DNA from: an uncultured Prevotella sp.
GTDB lineage: Bacteria > Bacteroidota > Bacteroidia > Bacteroidales > Bacteroidaceae
Assembly: GCA_937880835.1 (NCBI GenBank)
Contig: CALGRN010000031.1
Span: forward strand, 1 to 6,091
Length of the DNA: 6,091 nt
Reading direction: 5' to 3'
Below, piece by piece: positions 1-4,737 of the stretch. Every line of letters starts with the position of its first letter. Position 1 is the stretch's first letter. A program made the position numbers and the translations under genes. The notes beneath the pieces are model-generated. The model saw nothing but the letters and a program-made list of their open reading frames with translations, was not told the origin of the DNA and did not search any database.

Positions 1-196
1 CAACGAGCGTGCCGTTGCGATATACGTCGAAAGTGAGGTCCTTAGGGTCAGAGGAAAGGTGACGCCATGAAACGAGGACGCCCGTTGAAGCCTTCACGGC
101 AACAGGAGCGCGGTTGAGCTTTTCTGCCACTTGCTGGGCCGAGGCTGGCAGCATCATAGCGAGCATCAAAGCGAGGGAGTAGAAATGTTTATGCAT
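1..196 (-). CDS. Secreted rhamnogalacturonan lyase-like protein (PL11 type), N-terminal part only
   Basis: Only the first 65 codons are inside the window; the gene continues beyond position 1. Residues 1-20 form a Sec signal peptide (MHKH, then a hydrophobic Leu/Met/Ala stretch ending in PASA), with likely cleavage between A20 and Q21, so the product is exported. The mature start reads EKLNRAPVAVKASTGVLVSW, followed by R, a SDPKDLTFDVYRNG segment. This matches my memory of the N-terminal beta-sheet domain of family PL11 rhamnogalacturonan I lyases (pattern like EKLxRGxVAVKxxxGVxVSWRxLxxDPxxxxFxxYRNG), enzymes that cut the pectin backbone. The usual Gly after Arg is replaced by Ala-Pro here. 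The first ATG was chosen because it gives a complete signal peptide and lies 40 nt downstream of the predicted transcription start. The catalytic domain is not visible, so another carbohydrate-active protein with the same N-terminal domain is possible. Confidence 0.68.
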   Translation of the reverse strand, partial: MHKHFYSLALMLAMMLPASAQQVAEKLNRAPVAVKASTGVLVSWRHLSSDPKDLTFDVYRNGTLV

Positions 197-242
197 GTTA
201 CGAAATAGTTAGTTGTGTCAGCAAATAATGTTTAATGTGATG

Positions 243-275
243 CAAAAGTACAAAAAAATCTTCGCGCGTGCAATA
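243..275 (-). promoter_or_regulatory. Bacteroidetes-type promoter for the PL11-like gene
   Basis: Read on the minus strand there is a TACTTTTG -7 box (243-250), an exact TAnnTTTG match, followed by CA. A partial -33 box TATTG (271-275) stands 20 nt upstream. Transcription would start near 236 and give a leader of about 40 nt before the ATG at 196. The -7 box is strong and the -33 box is weak. Confidence 0.6.
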
Positions 276-357
276 TTAATATAGTAAAAAATGGCGTTTT
301 ACTGATTATTTGACTTTTTTTTATACCATTAGGTGGCAAAATGAGATAAACTTTTCG

Positions 358-365
358 TAACTTTG
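358..365 (+). promoter_or_regulatory. Bacteroidetes-type -7 box ahead of the repeat leader and small peptide gene
   Basis: TAACTTTG followed by CA is an exact TAnnTTTG match. Transcription would begin near 372, just before two tandem-repeat blocks, giving a leader of about 220 nt before the ATG at 591. No clean TTTG is present at the -33 distance (the bases there are GTGGCA), so the promoter may be weak or need an activator. Confidence 0.5.
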
Positions 366-379
366 CACGTCAAAGATTT

Positions 380-414
380 CAGTTAGCAGTTAACAATTAA
401 CAGTTAACAGTTAA
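380..414 (+). repeat. 7-bp tandem repeat, five copies of CAGTTAA
   Basis: Five consecutive heptamers run CAGTTAG, CAGTTAA, CAATTAA, CAGTTAA, CAGTTAA. The unit junctions create the palindrome GTTAAC several times. The block starts about 8 nt after the predicted transcription start and lies directly against the 18-bp repeat block, so it is probably part of the same leader RNA. Such short arrays can change copy number by slippage. Confidence 0.85.
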
Positions 415-421
415 CAACGAG

Positions 422-529
422 GACGACTACGACAACGATGACGACTACGACAACGATGACGACTACGACAACGATGATGACTACGACAACGAGGACGACA
501 ACGATGACGATGACGATGACGACTACGGT
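422..529 (+). repeat. 18-bp tandem repeat grading into GAT/GAC triplets
   Basis: Three perfect copies of GACGACTACGACAACGAT (422-439, 440-457, 458-475) are followed by a copy with two changes (476-493) and a degenerate GAC/GAT/AAC/TAC stretch to 529. All units are multiples of three, so one plus-strand frame stays open from 401 to the TAA at 575-577 and would read Asp, Asn and Tyr only. That frame has no ATG, GTG or TTG start, and a TAA lies at 398-400, so I call it a non-coding repeat in the leader of the downstream gene rather than a protein. Confidence 0.85.
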
Positions 530-590
530 CGTAATAACGATGTAACGTTATCACGTTATAAAAAACGAAAACGATAAAACATAAAAATAT

Positions 591-788
591 ATGAAAAGAA
601 AAACATATATGTCACCAAAATCATCTGTTATCGTTTTATATACAGAAACTTTTTGTGCTTTATCATCCGGAAATGTAACTATAAAACCTCAAAACGGAAC
701 AGGAATTGTCGATAATAATAATACCGGCAGTCAGTCCGGAGGTAGGTCAAAAGAAAATGATATATGGAATTTTGAAGAAGATTTATAA
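591..788 (+). CDS. Small Bacteroidales-type peptide of unknown function (65 aa)
   Basis: The 65-residue product starts MKRKTYMSPKSSVIV and continues through TFCALSSGN into a low-complexity Gly/Asn/Ser/Thr middle (residues 27-52), ending in SKENDIWNFEEDL. The layout resembles, from memory, a common but uncharacterised class of short Bacteroidales proteins: a KxYxxPxxxVxxxxxE start, a Leu-Ala-Ser-Gly-like segment near residue 25, and an acidic tail with a Trp. There is no convincing signal peptide or membrane segment. A Gly-Gly pair occurs at 51-52 (SQSGGRSKEN); cleavage there would release an acidic 13-residue peptide, but no transporter, peptidase or maturation enzyme is nearby, so this is only a possibility. 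The ATG at 591 is preceded by an A-rich stretch, as usual in this phylum; ATG 609 (Met7) is an alternative. The gene stands alone, transcribed through the repeat leader. Confidence 0.6.
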   Translation: MKRKTYMSPKSSVIVLYTETFCALSSGNVTIKPQNGTGIVDNNNTGSQSGGRSKENDIWNFEEDL

Positions 789-913
789 AAGATATCCGAT
801 TGAATTTATACCTTATAAAAGATAAGATAACTATTTAATGAAGAAAAACGTTTTCAACACATGATATTTAATGTTAGTTAAATGAGTTCATCTTTAATAT
901 ATAATATATAACC

Positions 914-921
914 TATCTTTG
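914..921 (+). promoter_or_regulatory. Possible orphan -7 box TATCTTTG
   Basis: An exact TAnnTTTG match lies in the gene-poor stretch, with transcription predicted from about 928 towards the stem at 981-1064. The -33 position has only TCTTT instead of TTTG. With no gene downstream on this strand before the inverted repeat, it could serve a small RNA or be a chance match in AT-rich DNA. Confidence 0.25.
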
Positions 922-980
922 GATGCCGTATATTGGAAACACAGCTAAATACACTTCTGTGAGGCACTGCTTAAAGTGAG

Positions 981-1064
981 TTCAACATAAGAAACTGCCT
1001 TAAAAATTGTAGGAGTTAAATATTTTTTCGTAACCTTACACAGTTTCAATAAACTCATGTTGAA
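981..1064. repeat. Two-part imperfect inverted repeat (possible RNA stem)
   Basis: TTCAACAT (981-988) pairs with ATGTTGAA (1057-1064), and GAAACTG (991-997) pairs with CAGTTTC (1041-1047). Together they make 15 pairs interrupted by a 2-nt versus 9-nt internal loop, around a 43-nt AT-rich apical region. It could be a structured RNA end or a decayed repeat; the significance is not established. Confidence 0.35.
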
Positions 1065-1110
1065 GCAATTGAAAACAATCGATTTACGATACACGTTTCA
1101 AAAGTTATCC

Positions 1111-1169
1111 TTTTGCACTGCGAAAGTTATTGTTTCAGGAGGTAAAAGGATAACTTTCGGAGTGCAAAA
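1111..1169. repeat. Inverted repeat with 20-bp arms and a 19-nt loop (REP/MITE-like)
   Basis: The left arm TTTTGCACTGCGAAAGTTAT (1111-1130) and the reverse complement of 1150-1169 are identical except for one base (G1120 against C). The loop is 1131-1149 and contains AGGAGGT at 1137-1143. The left flank repeats part of the arm: AAAGTTAT occurs at 1101-1108 and again at 1123-1130. Both arms read TTTTGCAC, like the 3' side of a -7 box, and the right arm extends on the minus strand to a full TACTTTTG (1165-1172). It lies between two convergent genes, so it may act as a terminator or processing hairpin, but it lacks a T-tract. I see no transposase, so a non-autonomous dispersed element is the best guess. 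Confidence 0.75.
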
Positions 1170-1230
1170 GTAATACTATTAGTTCTCTGTAAAATAAAAT
1201 GCACAAAACAAGCATTAAATCGTCACGGTG

Positions 1231-1812
1231 TCATATCTGACCTAAAACCTTCAATTCCTCGTATATACGCTGCACGGGAAGTCCCATTACGTTGAAGTAA
1301 CTGCCGTTCAATGCCGTTACTCCTATATATCCTATCCATTCTTGAATGCCATAAGCACCTGCCTTATCGAACGGTTTGTAGGTGTCGATATAATAGTTTA
1401 TCTCTTCGTCCGTGAATGTTTTAAACGTAACATCGGTTGTAACTGAAAAACAACGTTGGAAGTCTTTCGATGTGAGACAAACGCCCGTTATCACCTGATG
1501 CGTTCCTCCGCCAAGCCGGTGCAACATCTCGCGCGCTTCATTTTTGTCAATAGGTTTCCCCATGACCATATCATCTTTAATAACAACGGTATCTGCCGTT
1601 ATAACCAATTCATCATCGCTGATGACTTTATGATATGCTTCTGCTTTTTTCTTTGATATATATTGAGCTATCTCTTTAACATTCAAAGACTCAGGATAGG
1701 TCTCATCTATATTTTCAATAACTCTCACTTCAAACGGAATATTCAACCCTGCAAGCAACTCTTTCCTGCGTGGCGAGTTGCTGCTGAGAATTATTTTATA
1801 TCGCTTATTCAT
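1231..1812 (-). CDS. maf: Maf family nucleotide pyrophosphatase (dTTP/UTP type)
   Basis: Maf proteins are cytosolic house-cleaning enzymes that hydrolyse non-canonical or excess nucleoside triphosphates to monophosphate and pyrophosphate. The 193-aa length is normal for the family. The phosphate-binding start ILSSNSPRRKELL (8-20), the catalytic-site motif ITADTVV with Asp74, MGKP (84-87), GGGTHQVITGV (101-111), PFDKAGAYGIQ (147-157) and the closing NGSYFNVMGLP (169-179) are all present. The DKAGAYGIQ form is the one I associate with the YhdE subgroup (dTTP/UTP pyrophosphatase) rather than the m7GTP-specific YceF subgroup; this sub-assignment is from memory of the motifs. It is the last gene of an operon, 37 nt after kdsC. 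Older annotations name it a septum formation inhibitor, based on overexpression of the Bacillus homologue. Confidence 0.93.
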   Translation of the reverse strand: MNKRYKIILSSNSPRRKELLAGLNIPFEVRVIENIDETYPESLNVKEIAQYISKKKAEAYHKVISDDELVITADTVVIKDDMVMGKPIDKNEAREMLHRLGGGTHQVITGVCLTSKDFQRCFSVTTDVTFKTFTDEEINYYIDTYKPFDKAGAYGIQEWIGYIGVTALNGSYFNVMGLPVQRIYEELKVLGQI

Positions 1813-1849
1813 ACGGTATAGAATTATTTTTGATAATTAATACATGGCT

Positions 1850-2368
1850 TCACCATCCAAATGCCTTTGCATCATTTATCCATTTGCCTTGCACACGAAG
1901 CACTTGCTCTATCACATCTCTGCCACATCCGTATCCTCCTTTGCACGGACTGACGTAGATACTTATTTTTTTTATTTCGGGACATGCATCGGCAGGGCAA
2001 CACGGACAACCGCAACGGTTCATCACTTCATAATCGGGAATGTCGTCGCCCATGTACAACACTTCTTCATCTTTAAAGCCGTACCTGTTCATCAGTTCTT
2101 CATACGTTTTCACTTTCACGGCACATTTGGTGTAAATATCTGTCAATCCCAATCTCTCATATCGCACACGCACCGCGTCGGTGTCTGCACCTGTGATAAT
2201 GACAATGCGCAATCCTTCTTTTTTTGCAAGCTGTATTGCATATCCGTCTTTTATATTCACCGTTCGCAAAGGCTCGCCATCAGAATTCATAGTTATGGTC
2301 TCGGCACTCAGCACACCGTCAACGTCGAACATTATCACACGTATCTTATTCAAATCATAATTTATCAT
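1850..2368 (-). CDS. kdsC: 3-deoxy-D-manno-octulosonate-8-phosphate phosphatase (KdsC, HAD superfamily)
   Basis: KdsC removes the phosphate from Kdo-8-phosphate, giving free Kdo for activation by KdsB and addition to lipid A in the cytoplasm. The 172-aa protein is a cap-less HAD phosphatase: motif I FDVDGVL (14-20, nucleophile Asp15 and acid/base Asp17), motif II VIITG (56-60), motif III Lys in the 81-87 region, motif IV YMGDDIPD (105-112), and the family-specific Gly-rich tail GGYGCGRDVIEQVL (144-157) that closes the neighbouring subunit's active site in the tetramer. The start follows the upstream gene's stop by 3 nt, suggesting translational coupling. A cluster of five Cys at 119-129 (RCGCPCCPADAC) is richer than I expect for the family. 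A related HAD phosphatase for another sugar acid is less likely. Confidence 0.9.
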   Translation of the reverse strand: MINYDLNKIRVIMFDVDGVLSAETITMNSDGEPLRTVNIKDGYAIQLAKKEGLRIVIITGADTDAVRVRYERLGLTDIYTKCAVKVKTYEELMNRYGFKDEEVLYMGDDIPDYEVMNRCGCPCCPADACPEIKKISIYVSPCKGGYGCGRDVIEQVLRVQGKWINDAKAFGW

Positions 2369-2371
2369 ATA

Positions 2372-3163
2372 TCACGAAAATATCTGTTTGTCTTTAATAT
2401 GTTCATCATGTATGTTCCTGCTGATAATATCATACAATTCTTTTAGAGCAGGTTTGTTTTCCAAAAGCTGCATCTGCGCCTCAATTACATTGCTGTCGTA
2501 TCTGACCGCAGGACCTGTCTGCGCCTCAAAAGGAGGTATGTCGTGAACCTTACTTGCAGTCTCGTCGATAAGCGGAAGAAGCACTTCGAAAGGAATATCG
2601 CGGCTCTTTAAAATGTCGGCAGCCATAGTATAGCAATGGTTAACGAAATTGCAGGCAAACACAGCGGACAAATGCAAGAACCGTCTGTCGGCAGAAGAAA
2701 GATGCCTTACATCATTGCTTATGCTGCATGCCAATGACTTTATGGCGTTGTCTGCAATATCGTCATTTGCCTCTATGAAACAGGGGATGTCTGAAAAGCT
2801 GACTTCACGCTGCTTTGAGAAAGTCTGCATGGGATACAACACGCCGTAGTGAGATGCGTATGTTTTGAAAACATCAATATCAATACTGCCGGCTGTATGA
2901 AGGAAGATCTTCTCTTCCCTACCCTTGCACAAGCCGGAAATCAGGGACGGAACAACGCTGTCTTTCACCGAAATGACATACAAGTCGGCATCATATACAA
3001 CCGAAGAAATATCGGTTACAGGCATACTATCAACCAAATTTGCAAGATTTTCTGCCGATTTGACCGTCCTACTATATACTTGTATTATATCATGTCCTGC
3101 AAAAACAAGAGACTTGGCAAGATTTACAGCCAGATTTCCCGCACCAATCAATACAATCTTCAT
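2372..3163 (-). CDS. Rossmann-fold and DUF2520 domain protein, putative NAD(P)-dependent oxidoreductase
   Basis: From the ATG at 3161-3163 the protein is 263 aa. Residues 1-15 (MKIVLIGAGNLAVNL) are a dinucleotide-binding loop of the ProC/6-phosphogluconate dehydrogenase-like type; the Rossmann domain runs to about 125, including FLHTAGS (87-93) and YGVLYPMQTFSK (106-117). The helical DUF2520 domain follows, with RRFLHLSAVFACNFVNHCY (160-178) and QTGPAVRYD (215-223). The family has no established substrate. The frame stays open 11 codons further upstream to an ATG at 3194-3196, but that start would place the -7 box TATCTTTG (3184-3191) inside the coding sequence, and MKIVLIGAGN begins exactly where the fold should, so I use the shorter start. 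It is the first gene of the operon with kdsC and maf; a link to envelope sugar or nucleotide metabolism is only inferred from that. Confidence 0.85.
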   Translation of the reverse strand: MKIVLIGAGNLAVNLAKSLVFAGHDIIQVYSRTVKSAENLANLVDSMPVTDISSVVYDADLYVISVKDSVVPSLISGLCKGREEKIFLHTAGSIDIDVFKTYASHYGVLYPMQTFSKQREVSFSDIPCFIEANDDIADNAIKSLACSISNDVRHLSSADRRFLHLSAVFACNFVNHCYTMAADILKSRDIPFEVLLPLIDETASKVHDIPPFEAQTGPAVRYDSNVIEAQMQLLENKPALKELYDIISRNIHDEHIKDKQIFS

Positions 3164-3183
3164 ATACGTATGTTTTATTGCCA

Positions 3184-3191
3184 CAAAGATA
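3184..3191 (-). promoter_or_regulatory. -7 box of the DUF2520-kdsC-maf operon
   Basis: TATCTTTG on the minus strand is an exact TAnnTTTG match. Transcription would start near 3177, giving a leader of roughly 14 nt before the ATG at 3163. No clean TTTG stands at the usual spacing; a TTTTG at 3204-3208 is too close (12 nt). The box decides the start codon of the first gene. Confidence 0.6.
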
Positions 3192-3284
3192 ACCAAAATA
3201 AAACAAAACGTATTATAATACAGTGATAAAGATTGAAACAGAGGGAAATATGAATAAATAAAACATCAGAAAACATAAGTTAGA

Positions 3285-3315
3285 TTTGTATTTCAGAAAA
3301 GATTTATTAAATTTG
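3285..3315 (+). promoter_or_regulatory. Complete Bacteroidetes promoter abutting the transferase start codon
   Basis: TTTG (3285-3288), a 19-nt spacer, then TAAATTTG (3308-3315) fit the consensus exactly. The -7 box ends 4 nt before the ATG at 3320, so transcription starting 6-8 nt after the box would begin at or just inside the start codon. The mRNA is therefore either leaderless or translated from a later Met (15 or 18). Confidence 0.65.
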
Positions 3316-3319
3316 CAAT

Positions 3320-4297
3320 ATGGAAAAAACCTTTGTGGAAATATTCAGCCGCAGTGATAAAATGCCACGCATGGAATGTCGCAACTTCTTTCACAGCACG
3401 GAACTTTTCAGAATTGTAGAAAAGACTCCGGGACATTTTCCGTTTATGGTTGTAGTAAAAGACACAAAAGGTAACATTATGTCGCACATGTTGGCAATAG
3501 TAAGACGAAGAGGCTCGCTTCTTCCGCCGTATCTTTATACGCAAGGAAGGGTTTACGGAGAGGGAGAATATGAGAACGAAGACAATAAAGAGCAACTTTT
3601 CAATGTTATGCTAAACGCTATTACAAGGAAATTGAGAAACCGTTTATGCCTTTACGTTGAATTCAGCGACATAAAAACAAAGATGTTCGGCTATCGTTAT
3701 TTCCGTCGCAACGGCTATTTTCCGGTAAGATGGATGGAAATCCATAATTCTCTCCATAGCAAATCTCCGGAAGAACGCATATCGGAAAAAACAAAGAGGA
3801 AAATAGAAAAGGCTTACAAAGCAGGGGCAATAAGCGTAGAAGCGGAAAGCAAAGAAGAAATAAGCGAATTTTATAATCTTCTGAAACGATACTACAAGGT
3901 GAAGATCCAGAAGATGATACCGCACGAAAGACTATTCCAGAAACTAAAAGAAAGCGGACATTGCAAATTCTTTGTAACTAAACACAAAGGCAAAATAATA
4001 GGCGGATGCACTTGTGTCTTCTCTGAAAACAATGCATATCTGTGGTATATGGCGTCTAAACGAAAATCATATCCAAAGCTTCATCCGGATATAATAACAG
4101 TGTGGCACGCAATAAAAACATCATATAGTAACGGATATTCTCATATATATTTTATGGATGTAGGACTGCCGTTCAGACGTAACCCTTACAGAGAGTTCAT
4201 TCTGAAATTCGGCGGTAAACCGGTTAGTACATACCGTTGGTTCAGATGCACAATAGGTTGGTTGAACAAATTCCTATCATGGATATCCAGAGAATAA
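3320..4297 (+). CDS. FemAB/GNAT-like transferase (Acetyltransf_6 type)
   Basis: The 325-aa protein has the double-GNAT layout of FemAB-related transferases. The N-terminal half (about 18-145) contains CRNFFHSTELFRIVEKTPGH and PPYLYTQGRVYG. The C-terminal half (about 150-300) carries SEKTKRKIEKAYKAG (155-169), the core strand pair KIIGGCTCVFSENNAYLWYMAS (225-246) and HIYFMDVGLPFRRNPYREFI (275-294), then KFGGKPVSTYRWFR (297-309), as in the Acetyltransf_6 domain. Relatives use aminoacyl-tRNA or acyl-CoA to modify peptidoglycan precursors or other envelope molecules; the substrate here cannot be told. The last 15 residues (TIGWLNKFLSWISRE) form an amphipathic helix that could touch the membrane. 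The protein is very basic and A-rich in its codons. It is a single gene between a divergent operon and a shared terminator. The start at 3320 is uncertain because the promoter abuts it. Confidence 0.75.
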   Translation: MEKTFVEIFSRSDKMPRMECRNFFHSTELFRIVEKTPGHFPFMVVVKDTKGNIMSHMLAIVRRRGSLLPPYLYTQGRVYGEGEYENEDNKEQLFNVMLNAITRKLRNRLCLYVEFSDIKTKMFGYRYFRRNGYFPVRWMEIHNSLHSKSPEERISEKTKRKIEKAYKAGAISVEAESKEEISEFYNLLKRYYKVKIQKMIPHERLFQKLKESGHCKFFVTKHKGKIIGGCTCVFSENNAYLWYMASKRKSYPKLHPDIITVWHAIKTSYSNGYSHIYFMDVGLPFRRNPYREFILKFGGKPVSTYRWFRCTIGWLNKFLSWISRE

Positions 4298-4314
4298 AAA
4301 CAAAAAGACAATAA

Positions 4315-4348
4315 AAAAGTCGTAACCATTTCCATGATTACGACTTTT
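4315..4348. terminator. Bidirectional hairpin terminator between convergent genes
   Basis: AAAAGTCGTAA (4315-4325) and TTACGACTTTT (4338-4348) form a perfect 11-bp stem around a 12-nt loop. The A-run at 4313-4318 and the T-run at 4345-4348 supply a U-tract in both directions. It lies 18 nt after the transferase stop and 21 nt after the stop of the minus-strand DUF4295 gene, so it can end both transcripts. Confidence 0.85.
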
Positions 4349-4369
4349 CTCATATAATTATTATAAGAA

Positions 4370-4528
4370 TTAATTCTTAAAGAAGTCCTTAACAGCTTCA
4401 TTTGGAACCATTTGCTCATCAAATATATAAGCACCGGTCTTCGGGCTTTTAACCATTTTGATTACCTTTGAATAAGCGCGACCGTCCTTTGTTCCTTCAT
4501 GGAGGGTAGCGACAACTTTCTTTGCCAT
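4370..4528 (-). CDS. DUF4295 protein, small ribosome-associated protein of Bacteroidetes (bL38)
   Basis: The 52-aa product starts MAKKVVATLHEGTKDGRAYS and continues with KVIKMVKSPKTGAYIFDEQM to a PNEAVKDFFKN end. This is the full DUF4295 family pattern at its normal length; the KMVKSPKTGAY core is the recognisable signature. The family is found in Bacteroidetes next to rpmG. As I recall, the Flavobacterium johnsoniae ribosome structure identified it as a large-subunit protein named bL38; that recollection is the basis for the name and should be treated as such. It lies 15 nt after rpmG and is the last gene before the terminator. A longer minus-strand frame overlaps it in another phase (4186-4434) but is an artefact crossing the terminator. 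Confidence 0.9.
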   Translation of the reverse strand: MAKKVVATLHEGTKDGRAYSKVIKMVKSPKTGAYIFDEQMVPNEAVKDFFKN

Positions 4529-4543
4529 AGTTCTTTCGTTTTA

Positions 4544-4732
4544 TTATTTGATTTCTTTATGAAGAGTCATCTTCTTAAGAATAGGATTATATTTCATAAG
4601 CTCCATGCGGTCAGGAGTATTCTTACGGTTTTTTGTAGTAACATATCTGCTTGTACCAGCCATGCCACTATTCTTCATTTCAGTGCATTCGAGAATTACC
4701 TGAACTCTATTACCTTTTACTTTCTTTCCCAT
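4544..4732 (-). CDS. rpmG: Large ribosomal subunit protein bL33
   Basis: The 62-aa protein is a small, basic component of the 50S subunit near the E site. GNRVQVILECTEMK (8-21), SRYVTTKNRKNTPDRMELMK (28-47) and the YNPILKKMTLHKEIK end are standard bL33. Zinc-binding forms carry two CxxC pairs; here only Cys16 remains (CTEM instead of CTEC, and KYNP instead of KYCP), so this is a zinc-independent form that still shows the first cysteine. It follows rpmB by 5 nt and is followed by DUF4295 after 15 nt. An insertion NSGMAG after the first motif matches what I recall of other Bacteroidales. Confidence 0.96.
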   Translation of the reverse strand: MGKKVKGNRVQVILECTEMKNSGMAGTSRYVTTKNRKNTPDRMELMKYNPILKKMTLHKEIK

Positions 4733-4737
4733 AGTGA

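Larger units (their letters stand above)
789..1230. other. 442-bp stretch without a recognisable gene
   Basis: This AT-rich stretch lies between the stop codons of two convergent genes. It holds a 12-bp direct repeat overlapping the small gene's stop, a perfect 10-bp palindrome AAAACGTTTT (845-854), a plus-strand -7-like box (914-921), a two-part imperfect stem (981-1064) and the inverted repeat at 1111-1169. The longest plausible reading frame next to the promoter-like box (ATG 923) is only 18 codons and looks like chance. No canonical terminator with a T-tract was found. Confidence 0.6.

Noticed and set aside
422..493. Regular 18-bp repeats as a possible CRISPR array.
   Set aside because: Units are directly adjacent without spacers and no cas gene is present.
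401..577. Open plus-strand frame of 59 codons through the repeat block, reading Asp/Asn/Tyr and ending in a basic tail.
   Set aside because: It has no start codon of any usual kind and an in-frame TAA just upstream at 398-400; the openness follows from repeat units that are multiples of three.
923..979. 18-codon frame starting right after the orphan -7 box.
   Set aside because: Too short, no similarity I recognise, and the ATG would lie before or at the predicted transcription start.
1844..2446. 200-codon open frame on the plus strand, antisense to kdsC.
   Set aside because: Its His/Cys/Phe-rich product is the typical shadow of a coding strand; kdsC itself has all catalytic motifs.
2849..3226. 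Two overlapping plus-strand frames antisense to the DUF2520 gene.
   Set aside because: No recognisable domain, overlap each other in different phases, and lie opposite a well-supported gene.
3293..3595. Minus-strand 100-codon frame opposite the start of the transferase gene.
   Set aside because: Antisense shadow covering the promoter of the real gene; its hydrophobic start is due to the A-rich opposite strand.
4186..4434. Minus-strand 82-codon frame crossing the terminator.
   Set aside because: It runs through the hairpin and overlaps the DUF4295 gene in another phase; the 52-codon DUF4295 frame matches a known family over its full length.
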